A stretch of 64,000 bases of DNA from Winslowiella arboricola (GCF_025527015.1 NZ_JAODIM010000043.1:1-64000), one strand, 5' to 3'. Positions 7,317 through 16,379 are shown, numbered from the stretch's first letter. Made by a program: numbers and translations. The notes: a model not told the origin generated them from the sequence alone.

Positions 7317-8414
7317 TTACTCTCCGGCTTCCGGTGTATCACCGGTTACAGTGGCGGCCTCATCTTTCTTTTCTTCCGGCACATCTGACAGTTCGATGTT
7401 TTCCACCATGCAACCCGCCGCGTAATCCTCGATCACGTAGTCCTCGTTAATCGATTCGTAGTTCTCGATGCGGTCACGCTTCGCCACTTCATCCAGCAGA
7501 CGGCGGTGTGTACCTTCCTGCCAGTAAATCGACAGGTTATCGAGGCGGGTGATCAGCAGCGCGTTTTTCGGGAAGTACGGCACGCGTACCGCAGGCAGGT
7601 TACCGATGCGTTTCTGACTGACAATCAGGTCAGCGGCCAGCGTTTCAGTATTCGCCTGGTTCTGGTTAATCAGCGGGAAATACTTGTCGGCCAGCAGCTG
7701 GCGACCGCAGATAACCACAAGTTCCGGGTCTTCCTGGAACCACGGCTCGATCATGGTGTTGGTCGCATCCATCACCAGTGCGTCAAGGTTGGCGTAGAAA
7801 CGGCCTTTGCCGACCAGCACGGTTTCTGACTCCACCGTGCCGTCTTCAGCAACAATCTTGCTCATCACGCGTGCCGGTGCGTTTTTGCGGTACTTCTGCA
7901 GCCAGCCGGTTGCGACATCCTGCAGCAACGGATTCGCGGCGCGGTTGGAGGTTTTCGCACGGGCCACGCCGTTAAAGCCGACCATAATGCGATCCAGCGC
8001 CTGGCGCTTAACGATGGCGTCACGCAGACGCGCCTGAAAATCTTCATAGCGCGCCCACAGGTCGAGGGTGTTATAGCGGATATGGAAATCGTAGTTAACC
8101 TGCGCGCATTCATAGCCTTCTACGTCCAGCGTGGCAAAGTCGGCGGTTTCACGCTCATCGCCACCGGCGGTGTCGGTGGTGCTGGCAATCGAGCCGGTCA
8201 CACCGACGCCGATTTTCTCACCCTTCATTTCAGACACCGGCACGATATTGATGCGGGTCAGAAAGTCCGAGGACTCCTGCACGCGGGTCATCAGCGTCTG
8301 GCTGACCGACGGCTCAACGGTGAATTTTTTGTTCATATCGCCGGTATCGACGTTGTTCAGTTCGGCGACGCGGGTCAGGAAAGCATTAAATTTAAAACGG
8401 GTGTTCGGGCGCAT
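7317..8414 (-). CDS. N: Major capsid protein precursor N (P2 gpN-like)
   Basis: The 365-residue product starts MRPNTRFKFNAFLTRVAELN and includes FTVEPSVSQTLMTRVQESSDFL, the N-terminal extension removed during P2 capsid maturation, read here in two adjoining pieces. The C-terminal part has YESINEDYVIEDYAAGCMVENIEL. An acidic, non-conserved tail (EEKKDEAATVTGDTPEAGE) follows. It lies between the scaffold O and the terminase subunit M, as in P2. Confidence 0.95.
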   Translation of the reverse strand: MRPNTRFKFNAFLTRVAELNNVDTGDMNKKFTVEPSVSQTLMTRVQESSDFLTRINIVPVSEMKGEKIGVGVTGSIASTTDTAGGDERETADFATLDVEGYECAQVNYDFHIRYNTLDLWARYEDFQARLRDAIVKRQALDRIMVGFNGVARAKTSNRAANPLLQDVATGWLQKYRKNAPARVMSKIVAEDGTVESETVLVGKGRFYANLDALVMDATNTMIEPWFQEDPELVVICGRQLLADKYFPLINQNQANTETLAADLIVSQKRIGNLPAVRVPYFPKNALLITRLDNLSIYWQEGTHRRLLDEVAKRDRIENYESINEDYVIEDYAAGCMVENIELSDVPEEKKDEAATVTGDTPEAGE

Positions 8415-8464
8415 TGGTCTTCCTGTTATCAGTTTTTTTGGTTTGGTTACGCAGGCAAAATCAA

Positions 8465-9301
8465 TCAGCAGTCGGTCTGTACCGCCGTTTTGCTCTCGCC
8501 ACCGTTCGCCAGTGGGCGGCGGCTGAAACTGCCGTCGGTGGTTTCCAGCTTCTGCGTCAGCGTCTGCACGGTGGTGCGGTCATTGCCGGTTTCCTGTTCC
8601 AGTGCGGCAAGACGGTCGTTAAGGGCGTCGAACTTCTGCGCGGTGGTAACAAAGTTGGCCTGCACCTGTTCGGCGACCACGGTGACCGCCGCGTTAACGT
8701 CGGTAAAACGTTCGTCGTCAGATTTCTTTTTCACCGAAAACAGCTCTTTAACGCGTGCCAGTACCGACGGCGCCGGGTCGGCAACATCGTCAAAGCTCAG
8801 TTCGGTTTCGGTGGCGACGGAGAACAGGTTTTCAGGGGCTTTTTTGCGGCTGGCCAGCGGGCTGTGTTCAGCCTGGGCGCTGAAGGCCAGCATTTCGGTG
8901 CCGAGGCTGGCCGGGTCATCGGTCACGGCCAGGCCGACCAGATAGGCTTTACCGGTGTTGGCAAAGTTGGTGCCGATTTCAACGGAGGTGTAGATTTTCT
9001 GTTTTTTGCCGGTCATGGCGATCAGGTCGTCAGTCGGGCTGATTTGTGCAAACAGCGCCAGCTTACCGCTCAGCGCCGAGTCATCATCAATCTTCTCAGC
9101 CTTCAGCGCGGTCACATCGCCGAGGCGGCGGAAATCACCGTCGGGGAACAGGCCGCGAAAGTGTTCAAGGTTGACGCGGCAGCCGTAAACTCGCGGGTCA
9201 AAAGAGTCAGCCATCTGCTGAATATCGGCGTCGCTGATGTTGCGGCCATCACAGGTATCACCAGCGACAGCGACGCGGAAAAACTTCGATAATTTAGGCA
9301 T
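8465..9301 (-). CDS. O: Capsid scaffold and maturation protease O (P2 gpO-like)
   Basis: gpO is an internal scaffold whose N-terminal part is a serine protease that cleaves N, O and Q during head maturation. The start is set at the ATG at 9301 (MPKLSKFFRVAVAGDTCDGR), matching P2 gpO. Upstream in-frame codons run into the divergent promoter region and give an unlikely peptide. The conserved FDPRVYGCRVNLEHFRG (protease His region), GDVTALKAEKIDDDSALSG and VGLAVTDDPASLGTEM are all present. The C-terminal coiled coil (about 200-265) is the scaffold part. Length is 278 residues. Confidence 0.93.
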   Translation of the reverse strand: MPKLSKFFRVAVAGDTCDGRNISDADIQQMADSFDPRVYGCRVNLEHFRGLFPDGDFRRLGDVTALKAEKIDDDSALSGKLALFAQISPTDDLIAMTGKKQKIYTSVEIGTNFANTGKAYLVGLAVTDDPASLGTEMLAFSAQAEHSPLASRKKAPENLFSVATETELSFDDVADPAPSVLARVKELFSVKKKSDDERFTDVNAAVTVVAEQVQANFVTTAQKFDALNDRLAALEQETGNDRTTVQTLTQKLETTDGSFSRRPLANGGESKTAVQTDC

Positions 9302-9446
9302 TCGTGATCGGTTCCGTTTGGGGTTGATTCGGTTCAGGGCCAGTTTCGCCACCTTTACAACTCCCCTCAATGAATGCCGGTCTGGTGAATCGCTGCACAA
9401 CAGAGAGTGCAGGCGCGGTATCAGTGGCACCGGTAGCCTTATCGCC
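9302..9446. promoter_or_regulatory. Divergent O/P late promoter region
   Basis: These 145 bases separate the leftward O operon from the rightward P-Q pair. In P2 the corresponding gap holds two divergent Ogr-dependent late promoters. An ACAACA at 9397-9402 could be one arm of an Ogr dyad, but I do not see the matching TGT arm at the expected distance, so the site assignment is weak. No gene fits. Confidence 0.4.
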
Positions 9447-11210
9447 ATGAACATGACACCGACAACCATCATCAGCGACCCACGGCGACAGGCGGCACTG
9501 CTTTACTGGCAGGGCTGGTCGGTGCGCCAGATTGCGGACTCGCTCAGGATCAAAACGCCGACCGTGCAGAGCTGGAAACTGCGCGACGCGTGGGACAGCG
9601 TTGCGCCCATCAGTCGTGTGGAATTCAGCATGGAAGCGCGGTTAATTCAGCTGATAACCAAAGAGGTGAAAAGCGGAGGGGATTACAAGGAGATTGACCT
9701 GTTAGGCCGCCAGATTGAGCGCATCGCCCGTGTCAACCGCTATAAGGACAGCGGCAACGAGGCCGATCTCAATCCCAGCGTGCGTAACCGCAATAAGGGC
9801 GAGCGGGCGCCGGTGATCAAAAATGTCTTCAGCGATGAGGCCACGGAAAAGCTGAGCGGCCTGTTTATGGATAACTGCTTTGAGTACCAGCTTGGCTGGC
9901 ACCGGGCAGGTCTGGCGCACCGCATCCGCAATATCCTCAAGTCGCGCCAGATTGGCGCCACCTTCTACTTTGCCCGTGAGGCGCTGATTGATGCGCTGAC
10001 CACCGGGCGCAACCAGATTTTCCTGTCGGCCAGTAAGGCGCAGGCGCATGTGTTTAAAAACTACATTATCGACTTTGCCCGCCAGGTGGATGTTGACCTG
10101 AAAGGCGACCCGATTGTGCTGCCGAACGGTGCGCGCCTGATATTCCTCGGCACCAACGTCCGCACCGCGCAGAGCTATACCGGCAATCTCTATCTCGATG
10201 AATATTTCTGGATCCCTAAATTTCAGGAGCTGCGCAAGGTTGCCAGCGGCATGTCGCTGCACAAGAAATGGCGCACCACCTACTTTTCAACGCCGTCGAG
10301 CCTGTCGCACAGCGCGTACCCGTTCTGGTCAGGCGACCTGTTTAACCGCGGACGCCGCAACAAAAATGACCGCATCGAGCTGAATTTAAGTCACAGCCAT
10401 CTGGCCGACGGTGCGCTGTGCGGTGATGGTCAGTGGCGCCAGATTGTCACCGTGGATGATGCGCTGGCGGGCGGCTGTAACCTGTTTGATATCAATCAGC
10501 TGGCGCTTGAATACAGCCCGTCGGAGTACCAGAACCTGCTGATGTGCGAGTTCGTTGACGATGAGGCCAGCGTGTTCCCGTTCGCTGAGCTGCAGACCTG
10601 CATGATCGACAGTCTGGAAGAGTGGGAAGACTTCAACCCGTACGCGCTGCGGCCGTTCGATTATCGCCCCGTGTGGATTGGCTATGATCCGTCGCACACC
10701 GGCGACAGCGCAGGCTGTGCCGTACTGGCGCCGCCGCTGGTTGCCGGTGGCAAGTTCCGCGTGCTGGAGCGCCATCAGTGGCGCGGTATGGACTTTGCCG
10801 CGCAGGCGCAGTCGATTAAAGAGCTGACCGAGAAATATCAGACTGAATATATCGGTGTGGATGCCACCGGCATCGGTCAGGGCGTTTTTCAGCTGGTACG
10901 CCAGTTTTTCCCGGCGGCTCGCGAAATCCGCTACTCGCCGGAAGTGAAAACCGCGATGGTGCTGAAGGCAAAAGACACCATTGGCAGCGGGCGCCTCGAA
11001 TACGACGCGGGCCACACCGATATCACGCAGTCGTTTATGGCGATCCGCAAAACCATGACCGCCAGCGGCAACCGTTCCACCTATGAAGCCAGCCGCAGCG
11101 AGGACGCCAGCCATGCCGACGTCGCCTGGGCGATTATGCACGCCTTACTTAACGAACCGCTTACCGCCGCCGCCGGTGGTATGAGTCCAAACTTTGTGGA
11201 GTTTTATTAA
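9447..11210 (+). CDS. P: Terminase large subunit, ATPase P (P2 gpP-like)
   Basis: The start at 9447 (MNMTPTTIISDPRRQAALLYW) is chosen because the helix-turn-helix segment that opens P2 gpP (QAALLYWQGWSVRQIADSL, then VQSWKLRDAWDSV) follows at once; the open frame before it overlaps O. The product is 587 residues. The ATPase core shows KSRQIGATFYFAREAL as the P-loop-like region, YLDEYFWIPKF as the Walker B region and YFSTPSSLSHSAYPFW as the coupling region. The nuclease half starts with GYDPSHTGDSAGCAVL and includes VDATGIGQGV. It packages DNA into the head with M. Confidence 0.95.
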   Translation: MNMTPTTIISDPRRQAALLYWQGWSVRQIADSLRIKTPTVQSWKLRDAWDSVAPISRVEFSMEARLIQLITKEVKSGGDYKEIDLLGRQIERIARVNRYKDSGNEADLNPSVRNRNKGERAPVIKNVFSDEATEKLSGLFMDNCFEYQLGWHRAGLAHRIRNILKSRQIGATFYFAREALIDALTTGRNQIFLSASKAQAHVFKNYIIDFARQVDVDLKGDPIVLPNGARLIFLGTNVRTAQSYTGNLYLDEYFWIPKFQELRKVASGMSLHKKWRTTYFSTPSSLSHSAYPFWSGDLFNRGRRNKNDRIELNLSHSHLADGALCGDGQWRQIVTVDDALAGGCNLFDINQLALEYSPSEYQNLLMCEFVDDEASVFPFAELQTCMIDSLEEWEDFNPYALRPFDYRPVWIGYDPSHTGDSAGCAVLAPPLVAGGKFRVLERHQWRGMDFAAQAQSIKELTEKYQTEYIGVDATGIGQGVFQLVRQFFPAAREIRYSPEVKTAMVLKAKDTIGSGRLEYDAGHTDITQSFMAIRKTMTASGNRSTYEASRSEDASHADVAWAIMHALLNEPLTAAAGGMSPNFVEFY

Positions 11211-12247
11211 TGAGCAAGCGCAAGGGCCGCAAGGCATTCGCCACCAAATCAGAACCGCTGCAGCAGTCAGCGGCGCCCGCGCAGGCGTTCAGCTTTGGCG
11301 ATGCGACGCCGGTACTCGATAAGCGTGAAATACTGGATTACGCCGAGTGCATCCACAACGGGCGCTGGTATGAGCCGCCGGTCAGCTTTGACGGGCTGGC
11401 GCGCAGCCTGCGCTCGGCGGTGCATCACAGCTCGCCGATTTACGTTAAACGCAATATTCTGGCGTCGACTTTCGTCCCGCATCCGCTGCTGAGTCAGCAG
11501 GAATTCAGCAAGTTTGCGCTGGATTATCTGGTATTTGGTAATGCGTTTTTAGAGCTGCGTAAGAATGCATTAGGCGAACCGATGCGGCTGGAGTGCGTAC
11601 CGGCAAAGTACACCCGGCGCGGTGTGGAGGAGGGCGTTTACTGGTTTGTGCAGAACTGGAAAGAGGCGCACCGCTTTGAACCGGGTAGCGTGTTTCATCT
11701 GGTTGAGCCGGATATAAACCAGGAGCTTTACGGCCTGCCGGAATATCTTAGCGCGCTTAACTCTGCCTGGCTGAATGAGGCGGCGACGTTGTTCCGCCGC
11801 AAGTATTACCAGAACGGTGCCCATGCCGGTTATATCCTGTATATGACCGATGCGGCGCAGAGCAGTACCGACATTGACCGCATGCGTGAGGCGATGCGCG
11901 ATACAAAAGGGCTGGGGAATTTCCGCAACCTGTTTATGTATGCGCCGAACGGTAAGCCGGACGGGATTAAGATCGTGCCGCTGAGCGAGGTGGCGACGAA
12001 GGATGATTTCTTTAATATCAAAAAGGCCAGCCGCGATGATCTGCTGAGTGCGCACCGGGTACCGCCGCAGATGATGGGGATTATTCCTGATAACAGCGGT
12101 GGATTTGGTGATGCGGTGAAGGCTTCTCAGGTGTTTGTCAGGAATGAGCTGACACCATTGCAGGAGCGAATGAAGGAGTTAAATCACTGGCTGGGCGTGG
12201 AGGTGGTGGCCTTCCGGCCTTACCAGTTAGAGGGGAACCCGCAATAA
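11210..12247 (+). CDS. Q: Portal protein Q (P2 gpQ-like)
   Basis: The 345-residue product is the P2-type portal, the dodecameric ring at the capsid vertex. Seen features are YAECIHNGRWYEPPVSFDGL, HHSSPIYVKRNIL, FLELRKNALGEPM and DLLSAHRVPPQMMGIIPDN. The ATG overlaps the TAA of P by one base (TAATG), so translation is coupled. It ends the rightward structural pair; a clear terminator follows. Confidence 0.95.
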   Translation: MSKRKGRKAFATKSEPLQQSAAPAQAFSFGDATPVLDKREILDYAECIHNGRWYEPPVSFDGLARSLRSAVHHSSPIYVKRNILASTFVPHPLLSQQEFSKFALDYLVFGNAFLELRKNALGEPMRLECVPAKYTRRGVEEGVYWFVQNWKEAHRFEPGSVFHLVEPDINQELYGLPEYLSALNSAWLNEAATLFRRKYYQNGAHAGYILYMTDAAQSSTDIDRMREAMRDTKGLGNFRNLFMYAPNGKPDGIKIVPLSEVATKDDFFNIKKASRDDLLSAHRVPPQMMGIIPDNSGGFGDAVKASQVFVRNELTPLQERMKELNHWLGVEVVAFRPYQLEGNPQ

Positions 12248-12253
12248 CTTAAG

Positions 12254-12277
12254 CGCCTGCACTATTGCAGGCGTTTT
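12254..12277. terminator. Terminator after Q
   Basis: Eight perfectly paired bases, CGCCTGCA (12254-12261) and TGCAGGCG (12266-12273), enclose a CTAT loop and are followed by TTTT. The hairpin sits between the converging Q and DUF1493 genes. Confidence 0.85.
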
Positions 12278-12278
12278 G

Positions 12279-12566
12279 CTAATAAAGCCAGCGACCGGCT
12301 TTAGCAGATTCAATCAGCATAGCGATGGTAAGTGGCTCATGTGGATCTGTGAGAAAAAATTTACCGAAATCGATATCCCCTGGGTTGATTGCGAACCTTT
12401 CAGCATATTCCTCAAGCAACTCAGCTGCATCCTCGGGTGCCATCCTGAAGTCAGCATTGAGATCAGTCTCTTTTTTCAGGGGGTAGCGCTTTCGCAGCCA
12501 GAACCAGTAACCGTTATAACCTTCGACCAGTTCAAAAACGGCCTGTTCTATATCGTCAGCTGTCAT
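12279..12566 (-). CDS. DUF1493 family protein, prophage cargo
   Basis: The 95-residue acidic product reads like DUF1493: LVEGYNGYWFWLRKRYPLKKE, then DLNADFRMAPEDAAELLEEYA, FAINPGDIDFGKFF and the highly conserved tail DPHEPLTIAMLIESAKAGRW. The family resembles acyl carrier proteins in length and acidity but its role is not established. The start overlaps the stop of the next gene upstream by four bases (ATGA), so the two form a pair. It lies between Q and A, the known variable locus of P2-like phages where tin, old and other defence or exclusion genes are found. Confidence 0.85.
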   Translation of the reverse strand: MTADDIEQAVFELVEGYNGYWFWLRKRYPLKKETDLNADFRMAPEDAAELLEEYAERFAINPGDIDFGKFFLTDPHEPLTIAMLIESAKAGRWLY

Positions 12567-13027
12567 AACCGATCATCCTCACTCGCAATCGTATTGTACC
12601 GATTGACCGCTTTCCAGGCGATAATGCTAACATCCGCAGCAAGCACAGCCCAGCCAATGACAGGTATTGTTCTTCCGACGAAAGTTCCCAGCTTATGGGT
12701 CATAATCGTTTTAATGTAAGGCGGTTTTTTTGTATTGATGAAGGTAGGCAGGGGGAAAGGAAGCCTGTATTTTTGCAGATGTTTTCGGGCAAAAACCGAT
12801 GCACGTGATGTTCCTGGCGTTGCATTCGCGAGCTTGCCGGATACAGCAATGTTATTTTGCCCCGAATATACCGCCGCTGCCGCCATGATATCCCTTCCGG
12901 CTTCCTTCACACCCGTGAAATGCTCCGCAGTAACATCAATCATGATCCAGAAAAAAAGCTCACCTGCAGAGAGGTTGGTCAGTCCACCATAGAAATAGGT
13001 GCCGTCAAGCTGTTCAATCGTGTCCAT
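12563..13027 (-). CDS. STM2901-family membrane protein, prophage cargo
   Basis: The start is placed at the ATG at 13027 (MDTIEQLDGTYFYGGLTNLS) because GGAGG lies seven bases before it and family members begin this way; the longer frame to 13081 has no support. The product is 154 residues. It has TNLSAGELFFWIMID, ATPGTSRASVFARKHL and a C-terminal hydrophobic segment (VGRTIPVIGWAVLAADVSIIAW) that should span the membrane. In Salmonella, STM2901-type genes also occur beside DUF1493 genes, so the pair probably works together, perhaps as a membrane-targeted exclusion or toxin-antitoxin unit. That role is an inference. Confidence 0.8.
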   Translation of the reverse strand: MDTIEQLDGTYFYGGLTNLSAGELFFWIMIDVTAEHFTGVKEAGRDIMAAAAVYSGQNNIAVSGKLANATPGTSRASVFARKHLQKYRLPFPLPTFINTKKPPYIKTIMTHKLGTFVGRTIPVIGWAVLAADVSIIAWKAVNRYNTIASEDDRL

Positions 13028-13126
13028 AGAGTCCCTCCATTGATTACGACTATCTAAACATAACGCAAATCTTAGTGCCAACCATTAAACGAAACCAGAG
13101 GCATTTTACGGGCCTGTGGTGTCCTC

Positions 13127-13381
13127 ATGCGCTCAGGATTTGGCTTTTTGATGCAATCGCGTCTGAGTGGCTCCGGTGAACGCTCAGGCACAGCTTTTTA
13201 CCCCTCAGCGCGCAATGCTTTCCCCGCCACGCCTGCCCGCTTTATGCATCGCTTTTCATGCAGTTGCATGCCAGTCCTTAAACCGCGCCTGTACTGGCTC
13301 TCACCGGGGCAGGGGATCCATTTCGGATCATGCGATCTAATGCGTGAAAATGCGTTTTACAGACAGCAAAAAGCCGCCTGA
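13127..13381 (+). CDS. Small arginine/cysteine-rich ORF of enterobacterial prophages (Icd/Ash-like annotation)
   Basis: This 84-residue frame contains GTAFYPSARNAFPATPARF and RFSCSCMPVLKPRLYWLSP. These phrases recur, from memory, in short ORFs of P2- and P4-like prophages that databases label as Icd-like or Ash-like. Whether it is translated is uncertain: there is no strong ribosome site, and the conserved thing may be the DNA or an RNA. It lies alone on the plus strand between leftward gene blocks. Confidence 0.35.
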   Translation: MRSGFGFLMQSRLSGSGERSGTAFYPSARNAFPATPARFMHRFSCSCMPVLKPRLYWLSPGQGIHFGSCDLMRENAFYRQQKAA

Positions 13382-13391
13382 TTTGGCGGCT
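13367..13391 (-). terminator. Terminator of the leftward replication operon
   Basis: AGCCGCC (13372-13378) and GGCGGCT (13385-13391) pair around a six-base loop. Read on the minus strand the hairpin is followed by TTTTTGC. It lies 43 bases past the stop of the last gene of the A operon. Confidence 0.75.
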
Positions 13392-13433
13392 GGGTTATGT
13401 CTCGTTTATGGCAGGTACAACCTTGCAGATTAG

Positions 13434-13610
13434 TTACTCAGCCTGGTAAAAAATCGCGTCCTGCAGTCTGGAAGTATCAATCTCGCGAGCAAGGTCACCA
13501 ACCAAAGACATAGCCAGCTTTAGTTCATCAGGTTTGCACTGTGCGATAAGCGCTACATCCGCTATGAACTGTATACGTGCGATTGCCTCATTCAATTTAT
13601 CCAACTCCAT
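13434..13610 (-). CDS. Small phage protein downstream of A, unknown function
   Basis: The preferred start is the ATG at 13610 (MELDKLNEAIARIQFIADVA) with AAGGA close upstream; starts at 13637 or 13694 are possible. The product is a 58-residue helical protein ending REIDTSRLQDAIFYQAE. It is the last gene of the replication operon, 89 bases after A, before a terminator. I do not recognise a named family. Confidence 0.6.
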   Translation of the reverse strand: MELDKLNEAIARIQFIADVALIAQCKPDELKLAMSLVGDLAREIDTSRLQDAIFYQAE

Positions 13611-13699
13611 CAGTCCTTTATCTCCTGCATAATTCATTTTACTGTATGCATAAACAGTATCATGGCGTAAAGGAAGCGTAAAGATTCGTATCAATGAGA

Positions 13700-15928
13700 T
13701 TAGTCCGAGTGCCTGTTTTTCATACGGTTAGCTTTATCAGTAACCTTTTTAGCCAGTAGTCGGAAGTTCTTAAGCGGATTTTCTGATGATCTGGCCGCTT
13801 GATACAGATTGCCCGCCGGGCCGCTAAAATATGGCTGGCCGTTCACCATCACTTTGTCACCGCCCATCATTCTGGTTATCTCAGACTCAGTCAGCACGAT
13901 ATCGGATATGTCTTTGACCATTTCACGTAGCTTAAGCCTCGAATCGCTGTTGCCTGGGTGGGTCAGTGGCGGTTCGCCCGACTTAACTGTGTCTTTATTG
14001 CGGATCCGTGTAAGCATTCGGCGTCGTTCTGCCCGGCTCGGTGGTTTATTGAAGTCAATTTCCTGCGGCTCAGTTTGCTGCCCCGTACAGTTATTGACAG
14101 AACTCCGAGAGGACGCAGACGCGTCCTGAAGGTCAACGGCCAAATCAACAGCGCGTTTTGCGACAATCTTCCACTGCTTGAGGCGGGTCAGAATTGGCGT
14201 ATCTGCGCCAACGGCAGTGGCATAAACACCCTGAATCTTGAATGTTTCTTCGGTGTACTCATTAAATTGAGCAGCGGGCTGATACCACGTGCGTACTGCA
14301 AGCTCGTCACGACGGACAAACGGGCCGCCCTGCGCGTTAACATATGCAGCCCAGTCACCGATATCAGCGGCATCATGTGCTGCTGCAAACTCAACGCTAA
14401 GCCCCTGAGCGGTTTCGCTGTCGGCCATACGGCGCAGCTCTCGATAAACTGTTACCGGCGCACCGCCGACAAACTGAAACTGACGAATGCGCCAGCGTGC
14501 CGCCCATGCTGACACCGCGCCCGCTGTTTCTTTAATCGGTTTGTTGGTTTCATCGTCCAGCTCGCCATCGAGTGCATAGCCGTCGATATTTTTGGAAATG
14601 TACTTCGCCACATAGCCGGTAGCGCTGCCTTTATCCGGGTCAATGGCTTCAGCGTGAAAACGCGCTTTCTTTGCCTTATCCGATTTCAGCTCTGCGGCAT
14701 CCTCTTTGTAGGCATAACTGCGGATGATCGCGGTCACGCGCGCGGCATCTTCAGGACGCATAAACATCAGCATATGCCAGTGAGGTGTCCCGTCGTGGTG
14801 TGGCTCGGCAACACGAATGCCGAAAATGCGCAATTCTTCACGATGCAGTTTGGCGCGTATCTTCTGCCAGACACCGCAAAGATATGCCTGTGTCACCGCA
14901 GGACTGGCGCCATTCCACTTTCGGTTATGGTAGCCGGATTTGGTCGTCGCATGATATTTCGAGGGCGTGGTGAGGGTATAGAACTGGCCGACGTACCCGA
15001 GCTGGTTGCAGATGTTTTCAAAGCCGCGAATACGCGTCATCAGCTCACAGCGGCGAATCGCCGGATTGGCAATGCTGCCATCAAACTTATCAATCAGACT
15101 GATGCGGTTGCCATCTTCATCTTCCAGTTCCATACCTTTCAGAAACTCGCGTGTGCGTCGCTTCTGTTCGCGCCATTCATATACGGCCATGTTGCTGGCA
15201 TAGGGAGTATGCTTTTTGCTGACGTTAGCCAGAGCGATATGCAAATGCTCACGCCATTCAGCGGCAATACGGCGTAAAAGATTTTTCCACCACCGTTCGG
15301 CTTTCATTTTGTGGATCGCCGGCGCGGCATCGTCTTCACTAAAAAAACGCGTGGTTACTTTGTCCCAGGCAGGTGCAGCCTGACCTAAGACGCGGGTGAT
15401 TTTGGCTGCAGTACGATACAGGCACCATAGTGCGCGGTACTCCGATACTTCGCCGATCTCGCTGTTAACCTGAATCAACTCGCTGGTAATAAAGTTGCTG
15501 ATATCACCGGCGAGCAAATCAATATCACTGCGCGACATATCGGGCAGGCGGTTAAAGCGATGCATCAGAATAACTAACTGCACATCATGAATAGCTGACA
15601 GGTCGCGGGGAACATCAGGTAGCAGCTCCTCAGTAGAAGGGGATGCTGTAATTTGCAGGCGGTATTTATCTGCCACCAGTTCAAGACGCGGCAATGCCCG
15701 CCCGAAGAAAGACTTCGTCAGATAGGCATTGCCTCGCAGAACACCATGACTTTTTTTAAGTTCATTGACGCGACGATTAACATTTTGACGGACAAGTGAA
15801 GGCTGGCGCGCAAGATGTGCCTCAGCCGCAATCAGTTGATCGCGGTGATGGATTTCTTTATAGGTGAGGTAGGGGCTGGCAATGGCCGCCCGTGGCTTGT
15901 TCCACGGGTAGGCATATTCAATTATCAC
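13700..15928 (-). CDS. A: Replication initiation endonuclease A (P2 gpA-like)
   Basis: gpA nicks one strand at the phage origin and starts rolling-circle replication. The 742-residue protein has the replication-domain signatures of the family: NPAIRRCELMTRIRGFE, TLTTPSKYHAT, RVAEPHHDGTPHWHMLMF (the metal-binding His motif) and GYVAKYISKNIDGYALDG. Two tyrosines four residues apart in the last motif (Tyr439 and Tyr443) are the expected catalytic pair. The C-terminal 200 residues (APPSRAERRRMLTRIRNK region onward) are longer than in P2 and less conserved. The origin of P2 lies inside A; I could not place it here. Confidence 0.93.
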   Translation of the reverse strand: MIIEYAYPWNKPRAAIASPYLTYKEIHHRDQLIAAEAHLARQPSLVRQNVNRRVNELKKSHGVLRGNAYLTKSFFGRALPRLELVADKYRLQITASPSTEELLPDVPRDLSAIHDVQLVILMHRFNRLPDMSRSDIDLLAGDISNFITSELIQVNSEIGEVSEYRALWCLYRTAAKITRVLGQAAPAWDKVTTRFFSEDDAAPAIHKMKAERWWKNLLRRIAAEWREHLHIALANVSKKHTPYASNMAVYEWREQKRRTREFLKGMELEDEDGNRISLIDKFDGSIANPAIRRCELMTRIRGFENICNQLGYVGQFYTLTTPSKYHATTKSGYHNRKWNGASPAVTQAYLCGVWQKIRAKLHREELRIFGIRVAEPHHDGTPHWHMLMFMRPEDAARVTAIIRSYAYKEDAAELKSDKAKKARFHAEAIDPDKGSATGYVAKYISKNIDGYALDGELDDETNKPIKETAGAVSAWAARWRIRQFQFVGGAPVTVYRELRRMADSETAQGLSVEFAAAHDAADIGDWAAYVNAQGGPFVRRDELAVRTWYQPAAQFNEYTEETFKIQGVYATAVGADTPILTRLKQWKIVAKRAVDLAVDLQDASASSRSSVNNCTGQQTEPQEIDFNKPPSRAERRRMLTRIRNKDTVKSGEPPLTHPGNSDSRLKLREMVKDISDIVLTESEITRMMGGDKVMVNGQPYFSGPAGNLYQAARSSENPLKNFRLLAKKVTDKANRMKNRHSD

Positions 15929-16149
15929 TGACGCTTACCGAAATGAGCGCTTTTAAGCTCCTGGATGGTTTGGCAGTGTACGCAGGTCATCACACCCGGC
16001 AGCGCTTTACGACGGGCTTCCGGGATCGGGACATCACAGGCTTCGCAGAATGTAGCGCTGACACCGACAGGACGGTGGAGGGTATTAGCCAGGCAACGTG
16101 CAAGATTTTCAGCTTCACGCTGCTGTGCGATATCGATTGAGTCAGCCAT
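15925..16149 (-). CDS. TraR/DksA-type zinc-finger protein
   Basis: The 74-residue product starts MADSIDIAQQREAENLARCLA and carries a four-cysteine zinc finger: CEAC, then CVHC after 17 residues (IPEARRKALPGVM between). This is the small TraR/DksA C4 protein found upstream of A in P2-like phages. Full TraR binds RNA polymerase through its secondary channel; whether this short form does so is unknown. Start and stop overlap neighbouring genes by one to four bases. Confidence 0.85.
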   Translation of the reverse strand: MADSIDIAQQREAENLARCLANTLHRPVGVSATFCEACDVPIPEARRKALPGVMTCVHCQTIQELKSAHFGKRQ

Positions 16150-16379
16150 CAGTGAAACTCCAGCGCTTCATGCTCAAATCGCTTCGCTTCCTGACGTAAC
16201 AGTTCAGCCGCATCCGCGCCGCTCATTTCGTTACGGGTGATAAAAATGGCCAGTGCTTCCATACGGATTGATACGGCCAGTGCTTTGTTTTTACGCTCGT
16301 CGTTGCGGGCGGCATTCAGCAGTGTCTCAGTGTTAAAGTCAGCACCAATTACCATCTGTTTTACTTCTACGTTACGCAT
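16149..16379 (-). CDS. DUF2732 family phage protein
   Basis: The 76-residue product (MRNVEVKQMVIGADFNTETL, then LNAARNDERKNKALAVSIRMEALA and a LRQEAKRFEHEALEFH end) is the DUF2732 type seen in the early operon of P2- and 186-like phages. It is helical, with no visible DNA-binding motif. Function is unknown. Confidence 0.75.
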   Translation of the reverse strand: MRNVEVKQMVIGADFNTETLLNAARNDERKNKALAVSIRMEALAIFITRNEMSGADAAELLRQEAKRFEHEALEFH

